A DNA stretch of 64,000 bases, taken from Gammaproteobacteria bacterium (lineage in GTDB: Bacteria > Pseudomonadota > Gammaproteobacteria > JACKNK01). The notes beneath the pieces are model-generated. The model was not told where the DNA came from and searched no databases. It was given only the letters and a program-made list of their open reading frames with translations. The stretch covers positions 524,556 through 588,555 of the forward strand of contig JACKNJ010000002.1 of assembly GCA_024234895.1 (NCBI GenBank), in the 5' to 3' direction. Position numbers and translations under genes: made by a program. This document shows positions 8,425 to 19,374 of the stretch, piece after piece. Position 1 is the stretch's first letter; the number at the start of each line of letters is the position of its first letter.

Positions 8425-8784
8425 AAAACGGGGCGTGCGGCGGTATTTCGCAATTCGGTTATTCACATTTGTTTGCGGCTTGTCGACCGGCCGGATGCGC
8501 GTCGTGAGCGGTGCCCGGGATGCGTTTCAGTGCCTGCTGATATTCTTTAAATCATTGTTTAATAGACACTTTCATGTTTCGGCTATTTTGTGCTCAATCC
8601 GTCGGAAGTGACGGTGACAAGCGGGTTACACGCAGAGCCGAACATGTTACCCACAAAGTTATCCACAGAAATTGGGGATACCCGCCGAATTCGCTTGTGC
8701 CATCGTGACTTATCGGGGCTTTCTGGGAATTGGGTGAGCTTTGTGCGCCAACTGGCGAGATGTGATCCGGCTTGCCTCAAACCC
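8425..8784. other. Intergenic region upstream of rpmE
   Basis: No convincing gene lies here. It contains an AT-richer patch (about 8535-8595) and two DnaA-box-like nonamers (8647-8667). The short frames on both strands lack ribosome binding sites and family features. Confidence 0.6.
8647..8667 (+). promoter_or_regulatory. Two DnaA-box-like nonamers
   Basis: TTACCCACA (8647-8655) and a perfect TTATCCACA (8659-8667) lie in direct orientation, 12 bases start to start. The second matches the strict DnaA consensus. Binding has not been shown here, and two sites alone do not make an origin. Confidence 0.45.
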
Positions 8785-8813
8785 TTGCACGGAGCCGGGT
8801 GCATCCGTAGAAT
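8785..8813 (+). promoter_or_regulatory. Sigma-70 promoter of rpmE
   Basis: TTGCAC (8785-8790), a 17-base spacer and TAGAAT (8808-8813) form a good vegetative promoter. It would give a leader of roughly 100 bases before rpmE. Confidence 0.7.
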
Positions 8814-8917
8814 GCCGCGCTCTTTGCCCCCCGGACCGCAGTAAGGACCGGTGCGAGGCAGCACAGAACACCCGTCCCCCGCGTAGCCGGTGGGCCAACC
8901 GATCGAGAGATACCGAG

Positions 8918-9127
8918 ATGAAAGCCGACATTCATCCCAACTACAGCGAAGTCACCGTGACCTGCGCCTGTGGCAACACCTTCCAGACCCGCTCCACGCT
9001 GGGTCACGATCTGCAGATCGAAGTCTGCTCGCAGTGCCATCCGTTCTTCACCGGCAAGCAGAAGATCCTCGACACCGGTGGCCGCGTCGACAAGTTCCGT
9101 CGCCGCTACAACCGTCCGGGCAAGTAA
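8918..9127 (+). CDS. rpmE: Ribosomal protein bL31 (zinc-binding type)
   Basis: Component of the large ribosomal subunit bridging it to the 30S head. The 69-residue protein starts KADIHPNY and has CACG near residue 16 and CSQCHPF near residue 37, so it is the zinc-binding (C+) paralogue, followed by FTGKQKILDTGGRVDKF. The start at 8918 matches the conserved N-terminus; the longer frame from 8741 is not real. It has its own promoter and terminator. Confidence 0.97.
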   Translation: MKADIHPNYSEVTVTCACGNTFQTRSTLGHDLQIEVCSQCHPFFTGKQKILDTGGRVDKFRRRYNRPGK

Positions 9128-9173
9128 GCCGCGCCATCCGTCGGTATCGCGCTGACCGCGATATCGACGACAA

Positions 9174-9211
9174 GAAAAAGGCCGGGCCTCGCAAGAGGCC
9201 CGGCCTTTTTC
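9174..9211. terminator. Bidirectional terminator between rpmE and the Ala-rich protein gene
   Basis: Arms GGCCGGGCCTC and GAGGCCCGGCC around a short loop are flanked by AAAAA on the left and TTTTT on the right, so it can stop transcription from both converging genes. Confidence 0.88.
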
Positions 9212-9244
9212 GTTGCGACCGGATGGGCTTGCGCTGGTCGGCGC

Positions 9245-10210
9245 TTACCAGCCCCAGCCATATCCGTAGCCGGCGGGGTAGGCCGGCACGAAGTACGGAC
9301 GACCGTCCCAGGTCGGCACGTAGCCGAGATAGGCGCCCGGATCGGCGACCATCGGCGGATACGGCGGGAACACCGGCGCATTCACGACCGGCGCGGACGG
9401 CGCGTTGCCGCCCTGCTCGCGAGCACCTGCCGCCCATGCCGGACCCGGCGGCGGCACCATCGGCTCATCCATCTGGGCGGCGGCCTGCGCGGCCTTCGCC
9501 GCCTGGGCGGCTTGGGCAGCCTTGGCGGCCTGCATCTGCGCCATGCGCATCTGCATCTGCTCGTGCATCGCCTGCATCTGTTTGGCCATCTGGGCCTTGG
9601 CCTGGGCTTGCGCCTCGGTGGCGGCGGCCTTCATCTCCTCGCCGGCCTTCCCGGCCCGCGCCATCGCTTCCTTGCCGGCGTCCTCGACCGCAGCCTGCAT
9701 CGCGCCGGTGTCCGGGGCGGGCGGGGCGGGCGGCGAACTCGGCGGCGCGGTGATTCCGGCGACGCCGGCTTCGGTCGCCGGAGCCTCATTGGCGGTCGCG
9801 GTCACGGTTGCGGTCGCCTCCGCCGGAGCGGCGTCGCCGGTCGCGGCAGGCGCCGCTACTTCGGCCTCGGCGGTCCCGGTGGGCGCTTCGGCGGCGGGGG
9901 CCGCTTCCGCAGTGGTCTCGGTGACCGAATCGGTGATCTGCCCGTTAACCGGGGTCGGGATGGCGTCGACGGTGGCGGATTCGGATGCGGCGACGTTCTG
10001 GGTCGCGGCCAGTTCGCTGTCGGAGACGACCGGTGCCTCGACCGCGGCTTCGGTGCTCGCCGGTTCGCGTCCGGATTCGTAGATGAAGATGCCGGCGATG
10101 GCGGCCAGCGACAGGCCGACGACGGCCATGTAGGAGCTGGCGCCCTGTTGGCGTTTACGGAGGCTGGCGAGCGTCGGACGTGGCAACTTTCCGTTCGGGG
10201 AAGCGGGCAT
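9245..10210 (-). CDS. Ala/Pro-rich membrane-anchored protein of unknown function
   Basis: A 321-residue protein. Residues 1-28 are basic (LRKRQQGASS) and precede one membrane helix (SYMAVVGLSLAAIAGIFIY), giving an N-in anchor with the rest outside. Residues 50-170 are Ala/Glu/Thr/Pro-rich and low complexity. Residues about 185-245 form a Met/Gln/Ala-rich helix (QAKAQMAKQMQAMHEQMQM), probably coiled coil. The tail is Pro/Tyr/Trp-rich and ends GYGYGWGW. I start at ATG 10210, preceded by GAGG; the frame from 10273 is unsupported. No family recognised. Confidence 0.75.
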   Translation of the reverse strand: MPASPNGKLPRPTLASLRKRQQGASSYMAVVGLSLAAIAGIFIYESGREPASTEAAVEAPVVSDSELAATQNVAASESATVDAIPTPVNGQITDSVTETTAEAAPAAEAPTGTAEAEVAAPAATGDAAPAEATATVTATANEAPATEAGVAGITAPPSSPPAPPAPDTGAMQAAVEDAGKEAMARAGKAGEEMKAAATEAQAQAKAQMAKQMQAMHEQMQMRMAQMQAAKAAQAAQAAKAAQAAAQMDEPMVPPPGPAWAAGAREQGGNAPSAPVVNAPVFPPYPPMVADPGAYLGYVPTWDGRPYFVPAYPAGYGYGWGW

Positions 10211-10465
10211 CGGTGGATCCTCTATGACTGGGATTTGACTTAGGCGGGAGACCGTCCGGAAGCGGCCCTGCAATGGGCTTTGACAGCGGTCTTGCGCAAA
10301 AGCCTAGCACAGTTGCAAGGCCTGAAATTTGGCGTGCTTGCTGCGTTCCGGGCGCATTTCGCGACGCGTCCGGTTCCCGTCTGTCATGGTTGTCAAAGGC
10401 GGCTGACGAGGTGGGGCGTGGGTGGCATCAACGGGGGCGCCGCTTGCGGGTTAAACTCGCCCGCC

Positions 10466-12631
<2,166 letters not shown>

Positions 12632-12647
12632 ACCCGGAGTCAGCCGA

Positions 12648-12980
12648 ATGAGCGAATTACCCGCGTGCCCGAAGTGCGGCTCCGCGTTCACCTATCAGGA
12701 CGGCGAGATGCTGATCTGCCCCGAATGTGGGCACGAATGGAACCCGGCGGACGTGGTCGAGACCGGTCTGGTCGTGCATGACACGAACGGCAACCGCCTC
12801 GCCGACGGCGATACGGTCACCGTGATCAAGGACCTGAAGGTGAAGGGTTCTTCGCTGGTCGTGAAGGTCGGCACCAAGGTCAAGAACATCCGTCTGGTCG
12901 AAGGCGACCACGACATCGATTGCCGCATCGACGGCATCGGCGCGATGAAGCTCAAGTCGGAGTTCGTGAAAAAAGCCTGA
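12648..12980 (+). CDS. yjdM: Zinc-ribbon protein YjdM (PhnA family)
   Basis: A 110-residue cytoplasmic protein. CPKCGSAF near residue 7 and CPECGHEW near residue 25 form an N-terminal zinc ribbon, and the C-terminal half (DGDTVTVIKDLKVKGSS, then GTKVKNIRLVEGDHDIDC) is the beta-rich PhnA domain. Despite the old name it is not phosphonoacetate hydrolase; its cellular role is unclear. It may be cotranscribed with uvrD. Confidence 0.92.
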   Translation: MSELPACPKCGSAFTYQDGEMLICPECGHEWNPADVVETGLVVHDTNGNRLADGDTVTVIKDLKVKGSSLVVKVGTKVKNIRLVEGDHDIDCRIDGIGAMKLKSEFVKKA

Positions 12981-12985
12981 TGGCG

Positions 12986-13062
12986 GGTAGGGCGGATACC
13001 CGCAGGGGTTCCGCCAGCTCCAGCCTCAGGTCGGCGGAACCCCTTCGGGTATCCGCCCTACC
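12986..13062. repeat. Dispersed palindrome, family B
   Basis: GGTAGGGCGGATACCCGCAG and its inverted copy form a long near-perfect hairpin with an apical region of about 15 bases. Sister copies are at 41085-41116 and 58716-58792. Confidence 0.85.
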
Positions 13063-13200
13063 GCGCTGGAAGCCATGCCACCAGACACGATGATGTTCAC
13101 AACATCATCCAACCCAACTCCTGCCACGGTCAGAAAAGCCGAACACCGATCGCGGCTGAAGCCGCTCCTGCACGGCGTAACCGGAGCACCCGGGGCAGGC
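13063..13200. other. Intergenic stretch with a palindrome and half a REP unit
   Basis: A perfect short palindrome, GATGATGTT-CAC-AACATCATC, lies at 13089-13109, and a single family A REP arm at 13147-13174. No gene is visible. The same palindrome type recurs at 24739-24756, also next to a REP arm. Confidence 0.6.
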
Positions 13201-13236
13201 AAAAAAAAGAGGGCACCCGAAGGTGCCCCCTTTTGC
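13201..13236 (-). terminator. Rho-independent terminator of amtB
   Basis: Read on the minus strand, arms GGGGGCACC and GGTGCCCTC around a TTCG loop are followed by eight or more T. It lies about 45 bases after the amtB stop codon. Confidence 0.88.
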
Positions 13237-13280
13237 GCTTAACGCCCGGCCCCGCAGGGCCGGACCATCCATCCGGAGTC

Positions 13281-14540
<1,260 letters not shown>

Positions 14541-14554
14541 GTTTCGAATCCTCT

Positions 14555-14893
14555 TTAAAGGGCTTCGTCGCCGGATTCGCCGGTGCGAATGCGGACGACC
14601 TGTTCGACGGGCGAGACGAAAATCTTGCCGTCGCCGATCTTGCCGGTGCGCGCGGCGCCGGTGATGGCTTCGATGGCGCGGTCGACGAGATCGTCGGAGA
14701 TGACCACGTCGATCTTCACCTTCGGCAGGAAGTCGACCACGTATTCGGCGCCACGGTAGAGCTCGGTGTGACCCTTCTGTCGCCCGAAGCCTTTCACCTC
14801 GGTGACGGTCACGCCCTGCACGCCGATTTCCGACAGTGCTTCACGCACGTCGTCCAGCTTGAAGGGCTTGATGATGGCGGTTACCAGTTTCAT
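14555..14893 (-). CDS. glnK: Nitrogen regulatory protein P-II
   Basis: Trimeric signal protein that reads 2-oxoglutarate, ATP/ADP and uridylylation. The 112 residues include KLDDVREALSEIGVQGVTV, the T-loop ELYRGAEYVVDFLPK with the uridylylatable tyrosine of RGAEY, and the C-terminal GKIGDGKIFV. Position directly before amtB marks it as the GlnK-type paralogue. Upstream is the porin gene, so transcription runs porin, glnK, amtB from the sigma-54 promoter at 15754-15769. Confidence 0.95.
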   Translation of the reverse strand: MKLVTAIIKPFKLDDVREALSEIGVQGVTVTEVKGFGRQKGHTELYRGAEYVVDFLPKVKIDVVISDDLVDRAIEAITGAARTGKIGDGKIFVSPVEQVVRIRTGESGDEAL

Positions 14894-14974
14894 TCGAATG
14901 GGCTCCTTGGGTTTTGGGAGAGCCCCTGCCCCGGCGCGCTCGGCACCGGGGCAGGGGCTGGTCGGGCAGGTCGT

Positions 14975-15673
14975 TTAGAAGGACTTGCCGACGCTCAGGA
15001 CGATGCGGTCGTCATACAGGTTGGAAGTCGAGGCGGCGGTCGCGCCCGAGTTGTCGACCCAGGTGACGCTGACGTCGAAGCCGGCCAGGCTGGTGGACAG
15101 GCCCAGGCTCATGTCTTCGTAGTCGTCACCCAGGGTGTCGTTGTCGAAGTCGGTGATGCCGTAGTGAGCGCTGAAGGTGAAGTCCTCGCCCAGCGGAATG
15201 TCGAGGCTCATGTTGTGGTAAATGGCTTCCTGCAGGCCGTAGAAGTCGTCGGAGTAGTTGAGGGTGTAGCCGACGGACGCGCCACCGAAGTCGTAACCGA
15301 CGCCCACGTGGAATTCATGGGTGTTGTTGTCGTTGAAGCGGGTGCCCGGGTAGTAGTACAGCAACCAGCCCAGGTCGTAGCTGATGCCGGTTTCGCCGAT
15401 CTCACCGCCGTATCCGGCGTAGAAATCCCATTCCATGTTCGCGCCGGCATAGAAGTTGGAGTCGACGTTGGAAGCCCAGGTGCCGGCGTAGAAGCCGCCG
15501 TAGGTCGCGTCGAAACCGCCCTGGATGGCCGGCGAGTTGTCGGTCTGGCTGACGCCGCGGAACATGTAATCGGAGTTCAGGGACACGTTGCCGGAGAGTT
15601 CCAGCTCGGCGGCGGCCATGGTGCTGGTCAGGAAAAGCGTGGTGCCGATGATGGCGAGCTTGTTGAGTTTCAT
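14975..15673 (-). CDS. TorF-family putative porin
   Basis: A 232-residue outer-membrane beta-barrel protein. A signal peptide (about 22 residues, LAIIGTTLFLTSTMAAA) is followed by LELSGNVSLNSDYMFRGVSQ, the hallmark start of the TorF/Gcw_chp family, and alternating aromatic strands (GGFYAGTWASNV, ISYDLGWLLYYYPG). The last residue is Phe, typical of barrel insertion. It is first in the operon with glnK and amtB, so it probably lets nitrogen compounds cross the outer membrane; the substrate is inference. Confidence 0.9.
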   Translation of the reverse strand: MKLNKLAIIGTTLFLTSTMAAAELELSGNVSLNSDYMFRGVSQTDNSPAIQGGFDATYGGFYAGTWASNVDSNFYAGANMEWDFYAGYGGEIGETGISYDLGWLLYYYPGTRFNDNNTHEFHVGVGYDFGGASVGYTLNYSDDFYGLQEAIYHNMSLDIPLGEDFTFSAHYGITDFDNDTLGDDYEDMSLGLSTSLAGFDVSVTWVDNSGATAASTSNLYDDRIVLSVGKSF

Positions 15674-15753
15674 CTGGTATTCCCCTCGTTGGATAGATGA
15701 CAGACCCGCGCCGGATTGGGGCGAGGGCGGTGATTACTCACGGGGGACACTTC

Positions 15754-15769
15754 AGCAGCGTCCGTGCCA
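15754..15769 (-). promoter_or_regulatory. Sigma-54 promoter of the torF-glnK-amtB operon
   Basis: On the minus strand the sequence TGGCACGGACGCTGCT has GG and GC elements with exactly ten bases between, matching the -24/-12 consensus. It lies about 80 bases before the porin start codon. Confidence 0.75.
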
Positions 15770-15864
15770 GTTTAAGTTTTTATTAATATTCAAATGCTTA
15801 CGCCCCGGCGCCTCATCGCGGCACGGGTTCGCGCGCACCAAGCCGGGCGCGGGCACCATCTTGA

Positions 15865-15881
15865 TGCACTGATCTGGTGCA
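15865..15881. promoter_or_regulatory. NtrC-like binding site
   Basis: The 17-base palindrome TGCACTGATCTGGTGCA has the arms and spacing of NtrC sites (TGCACCA-N3-TGGTGCA). It is about 95 bases upstream of the sigma-54 promoter, a usual enhancer distance. Confidence 0.72.
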
Positions 15882-15988
15882 AAATCAGGTGCGTTCCGGA
15901 CACAGCCGGTGTCGAATTCGCATCCCCGCCCCGGGCGCCCGATTCGGCTATCGTTAGCAACCGCTTTGATTCCGCCATGAGGTATCCC

Positions 15989-16246
15989 ATGAACCGCACA
16001 TTCATCGACGATCTGGCGCGCCAGTTCGGTGACGCACTGCCCGGCGGCATGACCGACCTGAAGGGCGACCTGGAACGGCAGTGGCGCGCGATCCTGCAGG
16101 CCCAGTTCGCCAAGCTCGACCTGGTCACGCGCGAGGAGTTCGACGTGCAGAGCGGCGTGCTCGCGCGCACCCGGGAAAAGGTCGAGGCCCTGGAGCGCCG
16201 CGTCGCGATGCTCGAGAAGCTCGCGCTGGACAAGCCAGACACCTGA
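15989..16246 (+). CDS. ubiK: Ubiquinone biosynthesis accessory factor UbiK
   Basis: Small soluble factor that helps the aerobic ubiquinone biosynthesis complex. The 85-residue protein has FIDDLARQFGDALP at the start and a C-terminal coiled coil (EEFDVQSGVLARTREKVEALE, shortened here to EEFDVQSGVLARTREKVE, then RRVAMLEKL), the BMFP family pattern. GAGG seven bases before the ATG at 15989 decides this start over ATG 15977. It is upstream of comM, an arrangement common in gammaproteobacteria. Confidence 0.9.
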   Translation: MNRTFIDDLARQFGDALPGGMTDLKGDLERQWRAILQAQFAKLDLVTREEFDVQSGVLARTREKVEALERRVAMLEKLALDKPDT

Positions 16247-16267
16247 CCAACCGCTGAACAATCCGGA

Positions 16268-17815
16268 ATGGACACCACCGCATACGACACCAATCAGGAC
16301 GGTGACGGCCTCGCCGTCGTCTACAGCCGCGCGCAGGTCGGCATCGACGCCCCGCTGGTCACCGTCGAGGCGCACCTCGGCATCGGCCTGCCCAGCCTGT
16401 CGATCGTCGGTCTGCCCGAGGCGGCGGTTAAGGAGAGCAAGGACCGCGTGCGCGCGGCGGTGTTGAACAGCCGCTACGACTTCCCGGCCCGCCGCCTGAC
16501 CATCAATCTGGCGCCCGCCGATCTGCCCAAGGAAGGCGGGCGCTTCGACCTGCCGGTCGCGATCGGCATCCTCGCCGCCTCCGGGCAGGTTCCTCTGGAG
16601 ACGCTGCACCGCTACGAGTTCCTCGGCGAGCTCGCCCTCGGTGGCCAGCTACGCCCGGTCCACGCGGTGTTGCCGGCGGTGCTCGCGGCGCGGGCGGCCG
16701 GTCGGCGCCTGATCGTGCCCGCCCACAATGCCGCCGAGGCGGCGCTCGTGCCCGACGCGCACTGTCTGAGTGCGTCCCACCTGCTGGAGGTCTGCGCGCA
16801 CCTGCAAGGCACGCAGGCGCTGCCCGAGGTGTCCCCAGCGACGGACGTCGTCGAGATGTTCCCGCCCGAGGACCTGCGCGATGTGCGCGGCCAGCATCAG
16901 GCCAAGCGCGCGCTGGAGATCGCCGCTGCCGGCGGCCACTCGTTGCTGATGAGCGGCCCGCCCGGCACCGGCAAGAGCATGCTGGCGCGACGTCTGGTCG
17001 GCCTGCTGCCCCCGCTGAGCGAAGCCGAGGCCCTGGAGGTCGCCGCCATCGCCTCCATCGGTGGCGAGCCGCTCGATGCGCCCCGCTGGCGGCAGCGGCG
17101 CATGCGCGCCCCGCACCATTCATCCTCGGCGCCGGCCCTGGTCGGCGGCGGCTCGAATCCGAAACCCGGCGAGATCAGTCGCGCGCACAACTCCGTGCTG
17201 TTTCTGGACGAACTGCCCGAGTTCAGCCGGCAGGTGCTGGAGACGCTGCGCGAGCCGCTGGAGACCGGTCAGGTCGAGATCTCCCGCGCCGCGCGGCACG
17301 CGCGCTTCCCGGCGCGCTTCCAGTTGATCGCGGCGATGAATCCCTGCCCCTGCGGTTATCTCGGCGATACCCAGCACGAATGCCGCTGCACGCCGGATCA
17401 GATCGCCCGCTATCGGGGACGCATCTCCGGGCCGCTGCTGGATCGCATCGACATGCTCATCGAGGTCCCGCGCGTGCCGCAGGAACAACTGCGCAGCGGT
17501 ACGGCGCCGGACGGCGAGGGCAGCGCCGCGGTGCGTGCCCGCGTGATCGCCGCCCGCGATCGGCAACTACGCCGCGCCGGGCAACTCAATCACGCCCTCG
17601 GCAGCGCCGGGATCGATCGGGATTGCGCGCTGGATGAACGCGGTCACGGCCTGCTCGACCAGGCCATGGAGCGCTTCGGCCTGTCCGCGCGCAGCTATCA
17701 CCGCATCCTCAAGGTGGCGCGCACCATCGCCGATCTGGCCGGCGCCGAGCGGATCAGCGCGGTGCACCTGTCCGAGGCGATCGCCTACCGTCGTTTCGAA
17801 CGCGGCGGTGTCTGA
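16268..17815 (+). CDS. comM: ComM-type AAA+ ATPase (YifB, Mg-chelatase-like)
   Basis: Hexameric helicase that promotes branch migration during natural transformation in the ComM group. The 515 residues comprise an N-terminal Lon-protease-like fold (VEAHLGIGLPSLSIVGLPEAAVKESKDRVR), an AAA+ core with Walker A GPPGTGKS (about residue 235) and Walker B VLFLDELPEF, the cysteine-rich insert NPCPCGYLGD, and the C-terminal domain (RSYHRILKVARTIADLAG). Type IV pilus motors pilT and pilU in this window make transformation plausible, but this is inference. Confidence 0.94.
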   Translation: MDTTAYDTNQDGDGLAVVYSRAQVGIDAPLVTVEAHLGIGLPSLSIVGLPEAAVKESKDRVRAAVLNSRYDFPARRLTINLAPADLPKEGGRFDLPVAIGILAASGQVPLETLHRYEFLGELALGGQLRPVHAVLPAVLAARAAGRRLIVPAHNAAEAALVPDAHCLSASHLLEVCAHLQGTQALPEVSPATDVVEMFPPEDLRDVRGQHQAKRALEIAAAGGHSLLMSGPPGTGKSMLARRLVGLLPPLSEAEALEVAAIASIGGEPLDAPRWRQRRMRAPHHSSSAPALVGGGSNPKPGEISRAHNSVLFLDELPEFSRQVLETLREPLETGQVEISRAARHARFPARFQLIAAMNPCPCGYLGDTQHECRCTPDQIARYRGRISGPLLDRIDMLIEVPRVPQEQLRSGTAPDGEGSAAVRARVIAARDRQLRRAGQLNHALGSAGIDRDCALDERGHGLLDQAMERFGLSARSYHRILKVARTIADLAGAERISAVHLSEAIAYRRFERGGV

Positions 17816-17819
17816 CCGG

Positions 17820-18203
17820 CTATTCGTATTCGCCCGCCCGACGCGCATCGCCGCGCACCCTGTCGGCGGGATATCGCGCCTCGTTGAGCTCGATCTTGCG
17901 CCAGGCCGCGTCGACCAGATCGATGCCCAGGCGTTCGGCCGTGCGGATCGTGTAGATGAAGATGTCGGCGAGTTCCAGGGCCACCTCGTCGAGCTTGTCC
18001 GGCGGCAGCGATGCGCTCTGTTCCGGGGTCAGCCACTGGAAGTGTTCGACCAGTTCGGCGGCCTCCCCGATCAGGGCCATGGAAAGATTCTTGGGGGTGT
18101 GGAACTGCTCCCAGTCGCGCGCCCGGGCGAATTCGACCAGGCGCGCATTGAGTGCATCGATGTTGTCGGCATGGGGCGCTTGCGCGTGTTCTGGCTTGGA
18201 CAC
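17820..18203 (-). CDS. MazG-like nucleotide pyrophosphohydrolase (RS21-C6 type)
   Basis: A 127-residue cytoplasmic protein, probably clearing dCTP or modified nucleotides. It has FARARDWEQFHTPKNLSMAL, then the metal motif EAAELVEHFQW and ELADIFIYTIRTAERLGID, which together give the ExxE and ExxD elements of the family. It converges with comM (5 bases apart) and is divergent from the metallo-beta-lactamase gene. Substrate is not predictable from sequence alone. Confidence 0.88.
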   Translation of the reverse strand: MSKPEHAQAPHADNIDALNARLVEFARARDWEQFHTPKNLSMALIGEAAELVEHFQWLTPEQSASLPPDKLDEVALELADIFIYTIRTAERLGIDLVDAAWRKIELNEARYPADRVRGDARRAGEYE

Positions 18204-18262
18204 GTTACGTTCCTTGGACGATAGTTCGGCGTCGTCAAACCGCCGTTAAACAGAGGTTGTCC

Positions 18263-19210
18263 ATGCTCGCACGTTTGCTCCTCCCGCTCATGCTCCTGGT
18301 CCCGGCCCTTGCCTGCGCCGCGAAGGCCCCCGCGATTCCCGATCATCAGGCCGTCAAGGTCGCCGACGGCGTGTGGGTGATCCACGGTCCGATGGAGCAG
18401 CCGAACGCCGACAATCGCGGCTTCATGAACAATCCGGCCTGGGTGGAGACCAGCGCGGGCGTGGTCATCGTCGATCCGGGCAGCAGCGTGCAGGTCGGCG
18501 ACATGGTGCTGCGCATGCTGCGCGCCCACACGGACGCGCCGATCGCCGCCGTGCTCAACACCCATGAACATGGCGATCACTGGCTCGGCAATCAGGCGAT
18601 CCGCGATGCCTACCCGGAAGTGCCGATCTACGCACACCCGAACATGATCGCCAAGCTCGACACGGGTCTCGGCGAGACCTGGATCGACCTGATGCACACC
18701 CTGACCAACGGCGCGACCGACGGCACCGTGCCGGTCGGCCCGACGCTTCCGCTCGACGACGGCGACGTCATCGCGATCGGTGACCGCACCTTCAATATTC
18801 ATCACAAGGGCCCGGCCCATACCCACAGCGACATCATGATCGAGGTGCCGGAACTGAAATTGCTGTTCGGCGGCGATAACGTCATCAACGGTCGACTGGT
18901 GCGGCTCGACGATGGCCAGATCGCCGGCAGCATCGGCAGCCTCGATTACGCCCTGACACTCGACCTGGCCGTGGTCGTGCCCGGCCATGGGCTGACCGGT
19001 GGCAGCGAGATCGTCCGGGAATACCGCGATTACCTCGATGCGCTCCATTCCACGGTCGTCCGGCTCTTCGCTGAGGGTCAGAGCGATTTCGAGATGAAGG
19101 ACGCGGTGGTCGAGGCCTGCGCTCGCTGGTCGAAATGGGCGGGGTTCGACGATGAGATCGGTCGCAATCTCAACCGCGCCTACCTGGAAGTGGAGGCGGC
19201 CGCATTCTGA
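18263..19210 (+). CDS. Secreted metallo-beta-lactamase-fold hydrolase
   Basis: A 315-residue protein with a signal peptide (LLLPLMLLVPALACA, about 19 residues). The zinc motif NTHEHGDHWLGN is near residue 98, with HTHSDIM, GGDNVINGR and VPGHG supplying the later ligands, so the active site is complete. Family members include SoxH-like and quinoprotein-associated hydrolases in sulfur and methylotrophic bacteria; the substrate is unknown. I start at ATG 18263 because AGAGG lies six bases upstream. It is followed by the rhodanese gene on the same strand, so a shared role in periplasmic sulfur chemistry is possible. Confidence 0.88.
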   Translation: MLARLLLPLMLLVPALACAAKAPAIPDHQAVKVADGVWVIHGPMEQPNADNRGFMNNPAWVETSAGVVIVDPGSSVQVGDMVLRMLRAHTDAPIAAVLNTHEHGDHWLGNQAIRDAYPEVPIYAHPNMIAKLDTGLGETWIDLMHTLTNGATDGTVPVGPTLPLDDGDVIAIGDRTFNIHHKGPAHTHSDIMIEVPELKLLFGGDNVINGRLVRLDDGQIAGSIGSLDYALTLDLAVVVPGHGLTGGSEIVREYRDYLDALHSTVVRLFAEGQSDFEMKDAVVEACARWSKWAGFDDEIGRNLNRAYLEVEAAAF

Positions 19211-19374
19211 TTGACAAATGCGGCGATTCGTTCACGTTACGGGCTTGGGCGTCCGCTTGAACGGGCGTTCGCCATTTTGCTGATGCACGGCCATAGGTAT
19301 GGCCCCAATCCATGACCACGACGCCAGGAAAAACAATGAAGCGTCGGCTCATGAACACTAGGAGGAAGTTGCTT

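Larger units (their letters stand above)
15674..15988. other. Divergent regulatory region between the porin and ubiK
   Basis: It holds the sigma-54 promoter and NtrC-like sites described separately. Two further half-sites, GCACCAA near 15836 and GGCACCATC near 15852, lie close to the full palindrome. No gene is visible. Confidence 0.65.

Noticed and set aside
8535..8680. Replication origin upstream of rpmE
   Set aside because: Only two good DnaA boxes and no dnaA, gidA, rpmH or parAB nearby.
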